Positions 1 through 7,056 of a DNA stretch of 12,324 bases are shown piece by piece. This stretch comes from an uncultured bacterium (GTDB taxonomy: Bacteria > Bacillota_A > Clostridia > Lachnospirales > Lachnospiraceae). Below the pieces are notes generated by a model that saw only the letters and a list, made by a program, of their open reading frames with translations, was not told the origin of the DNA and made no database searches. Position 1 is the first letter of the stretch, and each line of letters opens with the position of its first letter. The translations under genes were made by a program, and so were the position numbers. The stretch covers positions 1 to 12,324 of the forward strand of contig CAJMOO010000054.1 in assembly GCA_905215045.1 (NCBI GenBank), in the 5' to 3' direction.

Positions 1-1
1 G

Positions 2-1606
2 TTCAGATTCCACATTGGATAATGGTTTGACATCTTTTCTGATATCTTCAATGTCGATCACTGGAATCTTCTCTAATTCTTCTTTTGTAGATGCTTCTTC
101 CTGTGATGCTTTTAACTGTTTCGTCTCTTCGACTAATTTCTTTACTTCTTCTTCGGATAAAGAATCTTTGTAAGCCTTTAATTTATCCGCTTCTTCCTGA
201 TCTTTGATCTTCTGTAAGCCTTTCTTTGGCTTCATCACCACGATCGTTTTATGGTTATTATCAATCAGATATTCTTTGATCAGATTCTCAAAATAGCCAT
301 TCTCGATCTCTTCTCTTAACTGTTTGAAGATCTCATTTGTCTTGATATGGATAAATGGTTTCTCATCGTCATATAACCAACTGTCGTACATCTGAAGTCC
401 ATACATCAATCCCTTTGGAAAACGTCCAAAGTTTGCTTCTCTGTATTTGAATTCATAGTAATTAAATGCTGCTAAAAGATTTCTTCTTGGAATTCCTTCT
501 TTTGCGATCTTGGCTAAGTTCTTTTCTAAGATCTTAACAAATTCATCTTCCTGATCATCCCTTGCTTCCTGTGCGATCACAGAAAATACTGGCTGCATGA
601 TCCCATTATCATAAGAACTTTGAATATCTTTTCCAATCTGTGCATCCATCAAAGCTTTCTTCACTGGTGCTCCAGGTGCATCGAATAATACTCTGTTTAA
701 GATCTCAAATCCTAAGTAAAGTTTTGCATCCAAGCTGTCTCCGATCACTGCATTGTAGGATAAATAAGTCTTTTCTTCTTCGGAGTCATTTTCCCCGACT
801 GGATAATATTCTTCCACTCGTTTTACTTCTGTAAATGGTTCTTGTTTCTCCCATGATGAATCGATCTGTTTCTTATCGAAATCTTTTAAATAATGTTCAT
901 CGATAAATGTCAGGTATTCATCAACATCCATATCTCCATACAGATAAATATAGCTGTTGGATGGATGGTAATAAGTCTTGTGGAAATCAAGGAACATCTC
1001 ATAAGTTAAATCTGGGATTGCCTTTGGATCTCCGCCTGATTCAAATCCATATGGTGTGTCTTCCAATAAAGACTTCTGAATGATACGTGCAAGCTGCTGG
1101 TCTGGAGATGAGAATACTCCTTTCATCTCGTTAAACACAACTCCATTATACGTCAGAGGAGCATCTTCGTTTAACAGATCATAATGCCATCCTTCCTGCT
1201 TTAGGATCTCTGGCTTCTTATAGATATTTGGATAAAATACAGCATCCAGATAAACATGCACCAGGTTAAAGAAATCTTTATCATTCTGGCTTGCAACCGG
1301 ATAAACAGTCTTATCTGGATAAGTCATTGCATTTAAAAATGTATTCAGTGATCCTTTGACCAATTCCACAAATGGATCCTTCATTGGGAACTCTCTTGAT
1401 CCGCAAAGTACAGAATGCTCTAAGATATGAGGAACTCCTGTATCATCTTTTGGTGGTGTACGGAATCCGATCTGGAATACCTTGTTATCATCTTCATTGG
1501 AGATCACAACCACTCTGGCTCCCGTCTTATCATGCTTTAAAATATATCCTGTTCCATTTAATTCTTCAATAGATTCTTGTTTGATGATCGTATATTTATT
1601 ATTCAT
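2..1606 (-). CDS. M16C-family zinc metallopeptidase (PreP/Cym1-like), N-terminal half, partial
   Basis: The reading frame is open from an ATG at 1606 to the left edge, giving 535 residues with no stop, so the C-terminal half lies outside the window. Family members are usually about 970 residues. The inverted zinc motif HILEH lies at residues 60-64 (H60 and H64 bind zinc, E63 is catalytic). A following VVFNEMKG block supplies the likely third ligand E160. This block and the GFRTPP and HSVLCGSREFP neighbourhoods fit the presequence-protease branch (M16C) better than the short processing-peptidase branch. There is no signal peptide, so it is expected to be cytosolic and to degrade peptides; the substrate is unknown. 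The last 60 or so visible residues are rich in Lys and Glu, probably the linker between the two halves. An AAGGAG lies 16 bases before the ATG, unusually far, but no closer in-frame start is seen. It follows the lysozyme gene on the same strand but is separated by a terminator. Confidence 0.92.
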   Translation of the reverse strand, partial: MNNKYTIIKQESIEELNGTGYILKHDKTGARVVVISNEDDNKVFQIGFRTPPKDDTGVPHILEHSVLCGSREFPMKDPFVELVKGSLNTFLNAMTYPDKTVYPVASQNDKDFFNLVHVYLDAVFYPNIYKKPEILKQEGWHYDLLNEDAPLTYNGVVFNEMKGVFSSPDQQLARIIQKSLLEDTPYGFESGGDPKAIPDLTYEMFLDFHKTYYHPSNSYIYLYGDMDVDEYLTFIDEHYLKDFDKKQIDSSWEKQEPFTEVKRVEEYYPVGENDSEEEKTYLSYNAVIGDSLDAKLYLGFEILNRVLFDAPGAPVKKALMDAQIGKDIQSSYDNGIMQPVFSVIAQEARDDQEDEFVKILEKNLAKIAKEGIPRRNLLAAFNYYEFKYREANFGRFPKGLMYGLQMYDSWLYDDEKPFIHIKTNEIFKQLREEIENGYFENLIKEYLIDNNHKTIVVMKPKKGLQKIKDQEEADKLKAYKDSLSEEEVKKLVEETKQLKASQEEASTKEELEKIPVIDIEDIRKDVKPLSNVESE

Positions 1607-1702
1607 AAACCTTTAACAAAATCTCCTTTTTTCTATTCATTGATATCCTTTATGCTACTACAAATGGAACAGATTGAAAAGGGGGTCGGTTTGATTTTTG
1701 CA

Positions 1703-1746
1703 TAAAAATACGGCACCGAAAGCTTATTCTCATGCTTTCGATGCCG
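1703..1746 (-). terminator. Intrinsic terminator of the GH25 lysozyme gene
   Basis: On the minus strand a 13-bp stem with one mismatch (1734-1746 paired with 1711-1723) closes a 10-base loop and is followed by TATTTTT. It starts 12 bases after the lysozyme stop codon. It insulates the lysozyme gene from the M16C peptidase gene downstream on the same strand. Confidence 0.9.
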
Positions 1747-1758
1747 CATTGATATTTT

Positions 1759-2805
1759 TTATCGTTTGATCGATCTTACTTTGGAAAAACTGCTGTATCT
1801 GTACTTGCCGGATACTTTTTTCATTGTGCGGACCTTAAAATAATATTTCTTTCCTTTTTTTAGTTTTCCTTTGGTATAAGATGATTTCTTAGAGGAAAGT
1901 GTTGCGATCTTTTTATATCCTGATTTCTTCTTTGTGGACATATAGATCTGGTATCCACTGACTCCTGAAACCTTCTTATATGTGATCTTGACCGCTTTCT
2001 TTCCACTCTTCCTTAAGCTCTTGATCGTTGTTGCTTTGGGTTTAACAACAACTGTTTTCTTTGCTGAACTGTATCCTGCATAAGTCCAGTTTCCGATCTT
2101 ATAATTTAAATCAACTTTTTCTGAAATTCCAGGGATCACACCTTGTGTTGAATACTGCCACATATGATAACTTCCCTGATATGTACATTTGTTACTATGT
2201 TGTGCAATCCATTTTGGGTAATCAGAAAATACAGATGCTGTCAGTTTCGTTTCAAATAAGTATTTGTTACTGTAAACTGCGACATTTTTATATCCATAAG
2301 ATTCCATCGTATTCAAAAATGTTTTTGCAATATTTCCGATCTGTGTGCTGCTTAACTGATTTAACATATCAGCTTCCATATCATAATAAATCGGATATGT
2401 TAAATTCTTTCCCTGTAAAAGTCTGACAACATGTTCTGCTTCGCTTTTTGCTTTCGCTGTTGTATCAGCTCCAGAATACAGGTAAGTTCCATAAGGGATC
2501 CCCAGTCTCTCACATTCACTGGAATTGTAGTCCCAATACTTATCATCTTTATCTGTTTGATTTACACCATATCCACATCGGATGATCGCATAATCTGCCA
2601 AAGCACTGTTCTTTACCTGTTCCCAATCGATCTTGCCCTGATGCGAACTTACATCAATTCCCTGCTGTGTTGCATTGGCTGGTTTCTCTGCACCCCAGAC
2701 TTTGCATGTTGTCTGAAATATCATAAACACGCTGATCAGCAATAAGAGTACCCCAACAACCAATCCAGTAAACATTCCTAGTTTTTCACTTCTCTTCATT
2801 TTCAT
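1759..2805 (-). CDS. Membrane-anchored GH25 lysozyme (N-acetylmuramidase) with C-terminal fibronectin-III-like domain
   Basis: This 348-residue protein should cut the beta-1,4 bond of peptidoglycan outside the membrane. Residues 9-31 form a hydrophobic stretch after a basic N-terminus (MKMKRSEK), which is either a signal anchor or an uncleaved signal. The GH25 domain runs from about residue 49 to 240. It begins GIDVSSHQG with D51, has YYDMEAD with the acid pair D142 and E144, and has a late VDLN motif. Residues about 255-348 form a very Lys/Ser/Tyr-rich domain with GYQIYMSTKKKSGYKKI and YFKVR, a pattern typical of fibronectin-III-like modules on Lachnospiraceae surface proteins; it probably binds wall polymers. 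AGGAGG lies 5 bases before the ATG; an in-frame ATG two codons later is less well spaced. It lies 103 bp after sigE on the same strand. A role in sporulation or mother-cell lysis is possible but not shown. Confidence 0.93.
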   Translation of the reverse strand: MKMKRSEKLGMFTGLVVGVLLLLISVFMIFQTTCKVWGAEKPANATQQGIDVSSHQGKIDWEQVKNSALADYAIIRCGYGVNQTDKDDKYWDYNSSECERLGIPYGTYLYSGADTTAKAKSEAEHVVRLLQGKNLTYPIYYDMEADMLNQLSSTQIGNIAKTFLNTMESYGYKNVAVYSNKYLFETKLTASVFSDYPKWIAQHSNKCTYQGSYHMWQYSTQGVIPGISEKVDLNYKIGNWTYAGYSSAKKTVVVKPKATTIKSLRKSGKKAVKITYKKVSGVSGYQIYMSTKKKSGYKKIATLSSKKSSYTKGKLKKGKKYYFKVRTMKKVSGKYRYSSFSKVRSIKR

Positions 2806-2857
2806 CTCTGCCTCCTAAGTATGATCGTTTCCTTATTTTTTCTTCCACATTTATCAT

Positions 2858-2885
2858 ATCATATTTTTTTCGGCAGAAAGTGAAC
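2858..2885 (-). promoter_or_regulatory. Possible promoter of the lysozyme gene
   Basis: On the minus strand, TATGAT at 2858-2863 (repeated at 2853-2858) lies 15-16 bases after TTCACT or GTTCAC at 2879-2885, with an A-tract in the spacer. The spacing is short and the -35 weak, so this is tentative. No terminator hairpin is visible between sigE and this point, so read-through from sigE is also possible. Confidence 0.3.
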
Positions 2886-2908
2886 ATTTTCTTAATTTTT
2901 CTGTAAAT

Positions 2909-3631
2909 TTATACACATCCCATCTTGATCATCTCTCTTTTCAGGCGTTTGATGATCTTTTTCTCCAGTCTTGATATGTAAGATTGTGAAATTCCAAGCA
3001 TATCAGCGACTTCTTTCTGTGTTTTTTCTTTTCCTTCTTTTTGATTGATCCCAAACCTTAATTCAATGATCATTTTCTCGCGGTCCGTAAGGATCGTCAT
3101 GGCTCTTGTCAGAAGTTTCTTATCTACTTCATGTTCTAAGTCCTTGTAAATGATATCTTCATCGGTTCCAAGGATATCGGATAATAATAATTCATTTCCA
3201 TCCCAGTCTACATTTAATGGCTCATCGATGGATACTTCCATCTTTGTCTTGTTATTTCTTCTTAAATACATCAAAATTTCATTTTCGATACATCTGGATG
3301 CATAAGTCGCAAGTTTGATCTTCTTTGCCGGGTTAAATGTATTGATTGCTTTGATCAGACCGATCGTACCAATCGAAATCAGATCTTCCACACCGATTCC
3401 CGTGTTGTCAAATTTCTTTGCTATGTATACAACCAATCGTAGATTTCTCTCGATCAGCATGCTTCTTGCCGTTTCTTCATTGACAGTTCCTAACATATGG
3501 ATCATTTTCTGCTCCTCCGCTGTATCAAGCGGTGCCGGAAGTATCTCCGTTCCCCCAATATAATGAATCTCATTTCCTCTTCCAAAAAATGTCCTTCTTC
3601 CACTTACCAAGCTCAACTTTAACACAATCAT
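2909..3631 (-). CDS. sigE: Sporulation RNA polymerase sigma factor SigE (pro-sigma-E)
   Basis: This is the mother-cell sigma factor made as an inactive precursor. From the ATG at 3631 it is 240 residues, close to the Bacillus subtilis protein. Region 2 contains the near-invariant [53 protein letters not shown] series. Region 3 has [19 protein letters not shown]. The region 4.2 helix-turn-helix is [22 protein letters not shown]. The first 23 or so residues are the pro-sequence; by comparison with B. subtilis the cut should fall near H23-Y24, just before IGGTE. The ATG overlaps the spoIIGA stop as TAATG, which suggests translational coupling. GGGAGG is only 2 bases before this ATG but 8 bases before an in-frame GTG at 3625, so the true start may be the GTG (238 residues). 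An upstream ATG at 3685 would lie inside spoIIGA and is not used here. Confidence 0.96.
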   Translation of the reverse strand: MIVLKLSLVSGRRTFFGRGNEIHYIGGTEILPAPLDTAEEQKMIHMLGTVNEETARSMLIERNLRLVVYIAKKFDNTGIGVEDLISIGTIGLIKAINTFNPAKKIKLATYASRCIENEILMYLRRNNKTKMEVSIDEPLNVDWDGNELLLSDILGTDEDIIYKDLEHEVDKKLLTRAMTILTDREKMIIELRFGINQKEGKEKTQKEVADMLGISQSYISRLEKKIIKRLKREMIKMGCV

Positions 3632-4470
3632 TACCTCCCATTTTTGATCAGATCCGGATGTAGTAACATTTCGTAAGCTCCCCATTTGGAAAGGGATACT
3701 TTGGAAATGGCGATCACTGCCTTTTTGTGTTCTATTATCCGGTCCTCTTTCGTGATTTTCATATCATTTGCCATCACTGCCGGCATCATCCCATGTTCCC
3801 TTCCAACACTTTGATATGGGATCATGCGGATGCCCTCTGCTTCCTGTTTTTCTATCATCTTGAACAACGGCTCATGAAAATACTTCAAAAATGTTTCTTC
3901 TTCCAGAATACATACTGGCATTTGACTGACTGGTTCATATAAGAAATTTCCTGTATCCAAGAATGCACAAACCTCTAATTTCTTATGCAGAATCGTAAAT
4001 TCCACTTGATAAAAAGATTCTTTGTCGTGATTCATATCTTTTACGGCTGATACATACAAATACCTTACAAGCATGCAGCTGGCTGTCGCAAGGATCAGCC
4101 ACGGCAGAATGATCTGGCTTTTTATCATTGTAAAGATTCCACCAGTAAATAAACTCAACACCAGAAGATACACGCTGTATTTCCATGCTTTTTTCATTGG
4201 AAATGCACAAGATATCTTTACCGTCATAACAATGGAAATGATCATCAATCCCAATTTCAGTCCATGATCTTCGTCATAAAGCTGAAGTATAAGACATCCT
4301 GAAAAACTTCCAAAGATGGATGCGGCAAATATTTTATAAAATTTCATCTTTTTATGTATGATCCATTCCAGTAATTTTAGCTGGAACGCGATCATGATCC
4401 ATTGTTCCAAAAACATTTCGATGAAATACATAATGCAATTATAGAAAATCTCTAAAAAATATTTTGTCAT
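3631..4470 (-). CDS. spoIIGA: Pro-sigma-E processing aspartic protease SpoIIGA
   Basis: A 279-residue polytopic membrane protease that removes the pro-sequence of sigma-E once the forespore signal arrives. Five hydrophobic segments are visible at about residues 8-36, 46-64, 72-90, 97-115 and 119-139. The cytoplasmic protease domain follows, with the aspartyl signature FLDTGN containing catalytic D172, then YEPVSQMPV. The C-terminal part has IPYQSVG and a final LLHPDLI, both matching family positions. The start [11 protein letters not shown] aligns with the usual N-terminus (MKIYLDV in B. subtilis), so 4470 is retained even though no clear Shine-Dalgarno precedes it. A short GGCG-TTAC-CGCC hairpin lies 5 bases upstream. 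It is immediately upstream of, and overlaps, sigE. Sequence identity to other SpoIIGA is expected to be low, so the call rests on context, topology and the DTGN motif. Confidence 0.93.
   Translation of the reverse strand: MTKYFLEIFYNCIMYFIEMFLEQWIMIAFQLKLLEWIIHKKMKFYKIFAASIFGSFSGCLILQLYDEDHGLKLGLMIISIVMTVKISCAFPMKKAWKYSVYLLVLSLFTGGIFTMIKSQIILPWLILATASCMLVRYLYVSAVKDMNHDKESFYQVEFTILHKKLEVCAFLDTGNFLYEPVSQMPVCILEEETFLKYFHEPLFKMIEKQEAEGIRMIPYQSVGREHGMMPAVMANDMKITKEDRIIEHKKAVIAISKVSLSKWGAYEMLLHPDLIKNGR
3634..3639 (-). promoter_or_regulatory. Ribosome binding site of sigE that questions the start codon
   Basis: GGGAGG on the minus strand sits inside the last codons of spoIIGA. It is 2 bases from the ATG at 3631 and 8 bases from the GTG at 3625. 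Normal spacing favours the GTG. Confidence 0.65.
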
Positions 4471-4507
4471 ACCATGGCGGTAACGCCCTGCAAGTTTTTA
4501 CAGTTTC

Positions 4508-4514
4508 TGACGAA
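4508..4514 (+). promoter_or_regulatory. Candidate Spo0A box in the spoIIGA/glycosylase divergent region
   Basis: TGACGAA fits the 0A-box consensus TGNCGAA. It lies in the 123-bp gap between the two divergent starts, about 40 bases upstream of the spoIIGA start. spoIIG operons are known Spo0A~P targets. I cannot assign a convincing -10 for spoIIGA, and a single 7-base match could be chance. Confidence 0.35.
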
Positions 4515-4537
4515 AACTTTCTTCTGTCTGCATCATC

Positions 4538-4546
4538 TGATAAAAT
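4538..4546 (+). promoter_or_regulatory. Extended -10 element of the DNA glycosylase gene
   Basis: TGATAAAAT is a TGn-type extended -10 (TAAAAT differs from TATAAT at one base). No good -35 lies 17 bases upstream. It is 47 bases before the ATG at 4594 and downstream of the internal TTG at 4552 minus normal leader space, which supports the later start. Confidence 0.35.
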
Positions 4547-4593
4547 AGAAGTTGAAATTTGTAGAAAAATACGATAAGAAAGGAAATTTTGAA

Positions 4594-5079
4594 ATGACTC
4601 ATGTGATTCATGAAATCCCTCCCGTATATGATGACCGATCAAAGATCCTAATCCTTGGTTCTTTTCCTTCTGTAAAGTCCAGAGAGGGACAGTTTTTTTA
4701 TCATCATAAGCAAAACCGTTTCTGGAGGGTTCTTGCTGCAGTCTTTGAGGATACTCTGCCTGAAACGATCGAGGAGAAAAAAGAGTTTTTATTAAGACAC
4801 AACATTGCCATCTGGGATGTGATCGCTTCTTGCGATATTGAAGGTTCCAGCGACAGCAGTATTAAAAATGCAGTGCCAAATGATTTTTCATTCATTTTAA
4901 AAACAGCCCCAATTCGCCAGATTTATACCAACGGTGGGACTGCTTATAAACTTTATCATAAATATTGTGAAAAAGTGACTGGATTTGAAGCTGTGAAACT
5001 GCCTTCCACAAGCCCTGCGAATGCTTCTTATTCGTTAGAACGGCTGATCAGTCAGTGGAATCAGATTTCAAATACCTGA
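4594..5079 (+). CDS. DNA-deoxyinosine (hypoxanthine)/uracil-type DNA glycosylase, UDG superfamily
   Basis: A 161-residue member of the uracil-DNA glycosylase superfamily, closest by eye to the deoxyinosine glycosylase branch. Motif 1 is ILGSFPSVKS (residues 20-29), followed by FFYHHKQNRFW (34-44). The middle block is IWDVIASCDIEGSSDSSI. The C-terminal motif is PSTSPANA (137-144). The GQDPYH of family-1 uracil glycosylases is absent, as expected for this branch. It should excise deaminated bases, leaving an abasic site. The start was set at the ATG at 4594, preceded by AAAGGAA at good spacing, rather than a TTG at 4552 without a ribosome binding site. The last 19 bp overlap the end of the MBL hydrolase gene on the other strand. 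Endonuclease IV, which acts on abasic sites, is encoded one gene away. Exact base specificity cannot be read from the sequence. Confidence 0.85.
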   Translation: MTHVIHEIPPVYDDRSKILILGSFPSVKSREGQFFYHHKQNRFWRVLAAVFEDTLPETIEEKKEFLLRHNIAIWDVIASCDIEGSSDSSIKNAVPNDFSFILKTAPIRQIYTNGGTAYKLYHKYCEKVTGFEAVKLPSTSPANASYSLERLISQWNQISNT

Positions 5080-5735
5080 CCTGCACCTGTGATATCTCTG
5101 ACGATATCCTTCCATCTGCGCCCATCTTCACAGTTTAAATAATGATGGTTGATGTTGTAATGCTCAAAGCAATGCATTGGGAATACAACTTTACTGTCCG
5201 TATGTTCTAAGAAATAATTCATTCCCCAGCAATACTTATCTTCCTGTCTTGGATCAAGGAGCATAAATGCAAGATCGATCTTCTTTCCTTCCAGATATTT
5301 CATCTCATCCTGAAAGGTCTTCTTGTAATATTCATTATCTTCCTCTGATTCTCCATTCCAATGCCACCAGTTAAGATCACCTGCATGGTAGATTGTCTTT
5401 CCTTCCACTTTCACAAGAAATGCTACTCCCATGTCGTTTGATCTTAAAGTTTCTATTTTGATTCCGGCAACTTCCTTTTTTTCATGTGCTTTCATAACGA
5501 CTGCACCTTCGTTATCTTTGATATCATCAGAAAGAATATAATGAATATCTTTATACTGTTCTTTTAGTTTCCAGATTGCTGGATCATAATGATCGGCATG
5601 ACTGTGTGATGCAAAGACATAGAGAGTCTTACTGCCGTCAAATGACGGAATTTCTCCCTGATAGTAATCAAACAGCAGAACATTTTGTTCCATCTCAACC
5701 ATAAAACTACTATGTTCAATAAATGTTACTTTCAT
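5061..5735 (-). CDS. MBL-fold metal-dependent hydrolase, substrate unknown
   Basis: A 224-residue metallo-beta-lactamase-fold protein. The metal motif HSHADH gives H44, H46, D48 and H49; IYHAGD gives H117 and D120; FPMHCF gives H188. All ligands for a two-metal site are therefore present. No signal peptide or extra domain is seen, so it is probably a small cytosolic hydrolase of the broad UlaG-like group. The substrate could be a phosphodiester, a lactone or another ester. Its ATG overlaps the nfo stop as ATGA, and GGAGG lies 10 bases upstream inside nfo, so the two are translationally coupled and probably co-transcribed. The coupling suggests, but does not prove, a nucleic-acid-related job. 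Its 3' end overlaps the opposing glycosylase gene. Confidence 0.85.
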   Translation of the reverse strand: MKVTFIEHSSFMVEMEQNVLLFDYYQGEIPSFDGSKTLYVFASHSHADHYDPAIWKLKEQYKDIHYILSDDIKDNEGAVVMKAHEKKEVAGIKIETLRSNDMGVAFLVKVEGKTIYHAGDLNWWHWNGESEEDNEYYKKTFQDEMKYLEGKKIDLAFMLLDPRQEDKYCWGMNYFLEHTDSKVVFPMHCFEHYNINHHYLNCEDGRRWKDIVRDITGAGQVFEI

Positions 5736-6637
5736 TTCTGGTTATCCTCCAAAATCTTTTCCTTCATCTGCGGATCAAACTGTTCCTGTTTTAACATCTC
5801 AATCTCATATTTGTATGGCGGATAGGATTTCTTGCTGTCTTCCGCTTTAATGTATGGTGTTTCTAAAATCTTAGGTACCTGTTCAAAGTCTTTGTGATGT
5901 ACGATGTGGTTTAACGTCTCAAATCCGATCGTTCCAAATCCAAGATTTTCATGACGGTCTTTTCCTGCACCGATCACATTCTTACTGTCATTGATATGAA
6001 AGACTGCGATCTGGTCTTTGCCGATCGTCTTATCAAACTGGTCAATGACATTTTCAAATCCTTCTCCAGACAGATCTAAGCCGCTGTCGCTCACATGACA
6101 AGTATCGAAGCAGACTCTTAATTTCTCTGGATATTTTACACCATCATAGATTCTTTTTAGTTCTTCAAACTCACGCCCGATCTCACTTCCTTTTCCTGCC
6201 ATTGTCTCCAGTGCGATATGAACCGGCATATCCTGATACATGACCTGATTTAATCCTTCGATGATACGATCGATTCCTTTGTCAACACCAGCTCCAACAT
6301 GAGAACCTGGATGCAGGACCAACGTATGACTTCCCATAGCTTTGGTACGTTCTACTTCAACTTCTAAGAATTCCACTGCTAACTCAAATGTCTCAGGTTT
6401 CGTCGTATTCGCAAGATTGATGATATATGGTGCATGAACAACAAACGTTTCCATTCCATGTTCTTTCATTAATTTCGTTCCATCTTCAATTCTTAATTCC
6501 TCAATCTTTTTTCTTCTTGTATTCTGTGGTGCGCCAGTGTACACCATAAAGGTATTCGCTCCATAAGATAATGCTTCTTTGACAGATCCTAGAAACATGT
6601 CCTTTCCTTTCATCCCTACATGAGAACCGATCAGCAT
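5732..6637 (-). CDS. nfo: Endonuclease IV (AP endonuclease, deoxyribonuclease IV)
   Basis: A 301-residue AP endonuclease of the xylose-isomerase-like TIM-barrel family that cuts 5' of abasic sites. All nine zinc ligands can be placed: H68 (VVHAPY), H109 (LVLHPG), E144 (IALET), D178 and H181 (FDTCH), H214 (VFHIND), D227 and H229 (DRHEN), and E259 (LETPY). The numbers nearly match the E. coli enzyme. The ATG at 6637 follows GGAGG with 7 bases of spacing and begins MLIGSHVGM, as in the family. A more distal ATG at 6682 sits only about 10 bases from the promoter -10 and has no ribosome binding site, so it was rejected. It overlaps the MBL gene by 4 bp. The gene is divergent from the tRNA-Leu operon. 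Confidence 0.96.
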   Translation of the reverse strand: MLIGSHVGMKGKDMFLGSVKEALSYGANTFMVYTGAPQNTRRKKIEELRIEDGTKLMKEHGMETFVVHAPYIINLANTTKPETFELAVEFLEVEVERTKAMGSHTLVLHPGSHVGAGVDKGIDRIIEGLNQVMYQDMPVHIALETMAGKGSEIGREFEELKRIYDGVKYPEKLRVCFDTCHVSDSGLDLSGEGFENVIDQFDKTIGKDQIAVFHINDSKNVIGAGKDRHENLGFGTIGFETLNHIVHHKDFEQVPKILETPYIKAEDSKKSYPPYKYEIEMLKQEQFDPQMKEKILEDNQK

Positions 6638-6692
6638 AATTTTCCCTCCGATTAAAAATTTTTCTTCTTTTTTGTGTGTCATTCTGTTGCAG

Positions 6693-6698
6693 ATTATA
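6693..6698 (-). promoter_or_regulatory. -10 element of the nfo-MBL operon
   Basis: A perfect TATAAT on the minus strand, 55 bases upstream of the nfo ATG. No strong -35 is present at 17 bases (TGGATT at 18 bases is a partial match). Confidence 0.6.
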
Positions 6699-6769
6699 CC
6701 GAAAATATGCTGTAAAATCCATATTTTGATACTTAATTTAATTTTTTTGAACTTTTTTTCGTTTTTTTA

Positions 6770-6798
6770 TTGACACAAGTTCCATATAGTGATATCAT
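6770..6798 (+). promoter_or_regulatory. Promoter of the tRNA-Leu operon
   Basis: A perfect TTGACA -35 (6770-6775), a 17-base spacer and TATCAT -10 (6793-6798). The first tRNA begins 12 bases after the -10, so the leader is very short. Some 35 bases upstream are phased T-runs (about 6738-6769), which look like an UP element as found at stable-RNA promoters. Confidence 0.88.
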
Positions 6799-6809
6799 AA
6801 CGGTGTTGC

Positions 6810-6894
6810 GCAGTTGTGGCGGAATTGGCATACGCGCTAGACTAAGGATCTAGTCCGGGTTAACTGGGTAGGGGTTCAAGTCCCCTCAACTGCA
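6810..6894 (+). tRNA. tRNA-Leu (anticodon AAG)
   Basis: An 85-base class II tRNA. The acceptor stem GCAGTTG pairs with CAACTGC (6887-6893), with A73 at 6894. The D arm is GCG-GAATTGGCATA-CGC. The anticodon stem CTAGA/TCTAG closes the loop CTAAGGA, giving anticodon AAG at 6844-6846. A CCGG/CTGG variable arm and an AGGGG/CCCCT T-stem with TTCAAGT follow. The 3' CCA is not encoded. It would read CUU, and also CUC/CUA if A34 is deaminated to inosine. A34 outside tRNA-Arg is uncommon in bacteria. Confidence 0.95.
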
Positions 6895-6899
6895 CTCAA

Positions 6900-6983
6900 G
6901 CCGATGTGGCGGAATTGGCAGACGCGCTGTGTTCAGGTCGCAGTGAGCTTACGTTCGTGCGAGTTCGAATCTCGCCATCGGCA
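6900..6983 (+). tRNA. tRNA-Leu (anticodon CAG)
   Basis: An 84-base class II tRNA, 5 bases after the first. The acceptor stem GCCGATG pairs with CATCGGC (6976-6982), with A73 at 6983. The anticodon stem CTGTG/CGCAG (one G-T pair) closes TTCAGGT, giving anticodon CAG for CUG codons. The variable arm is long, and the T-stem GCGAG/CTCGC encloses TTCGAAT. CCA is not encoded. It shares the 15-base TGGCGGAATTGGCA core of the D-arm region with its neighbour, as expected for tandem tRNA-Leu paralogues. Confidence 0.96.
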
Positions 6984-6984
6984 T

Positions 6985-7011
6985 ACCGAAGTTTGTGACT
7001 TCGGTTTTTTT
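6985..7011 (+). terminator. Intrinsic terminator of the tRNA-Leu operon
   Basis: A 7-bp perfect stem, ACCGAAG/CTTCGGT, with a 7-base loop and a seven-T tract starts 2 bases after the second tRNA. Confidence 0.92.
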
Positions 7012-7029
7012 ATTTCATACAATAACCAC

Positions 7030-7056
7030 AAAAAGGAGTCCTCAGACTCCTTTTTT
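7030..7056. terminator. Bidirectional terminator overlapping the XRE gene stop codon
   Basis: AAAAAGGAGTC (7030-7040) and GACTCCTTTTT (7045-7055) form an 11-bp stem around the loop CTCA. T-runs follow on both strands. On the minus strand the loop bases are the TGA stop of the XRE gene. It can end XRE transcription and also back up the tRNA terminator. Confidence 0.85.

Noticed and set aside
2061..2745. Plus-strand reading frames across the lysozyme gene
   Set aside because: They are antisense shadows with no ribosome sites and low-complexity, Cys/Phe/Leu-rich translations.
3632..3685. 18-residue upstream extension of sigE
   Set aside because: It lies within the spoIIGA coding region and lacks a ribosome site; the pro-sequence begins at MIVLKLSL or its GTG.
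4552..4593. TTG start of the glycosylase
   Set aside because: No ribosome site and only a few bases after the -10; MTHVIHEIPP at 4594 is well supported.
6637..6682. Longer nfo starting at 6682 (15 extra residues)
   Set aside because: The start lies about 10 bases from the TATAAT -10 and has no ribosome site, while 6637 has GGAGG and the family N-terminus.
6810..6983. tRNA-Leu pair as an integration (att) site
   Set aside because: No integrase, no repeated tRNA 3' end elsewhere in the window, and core genes on both sides.
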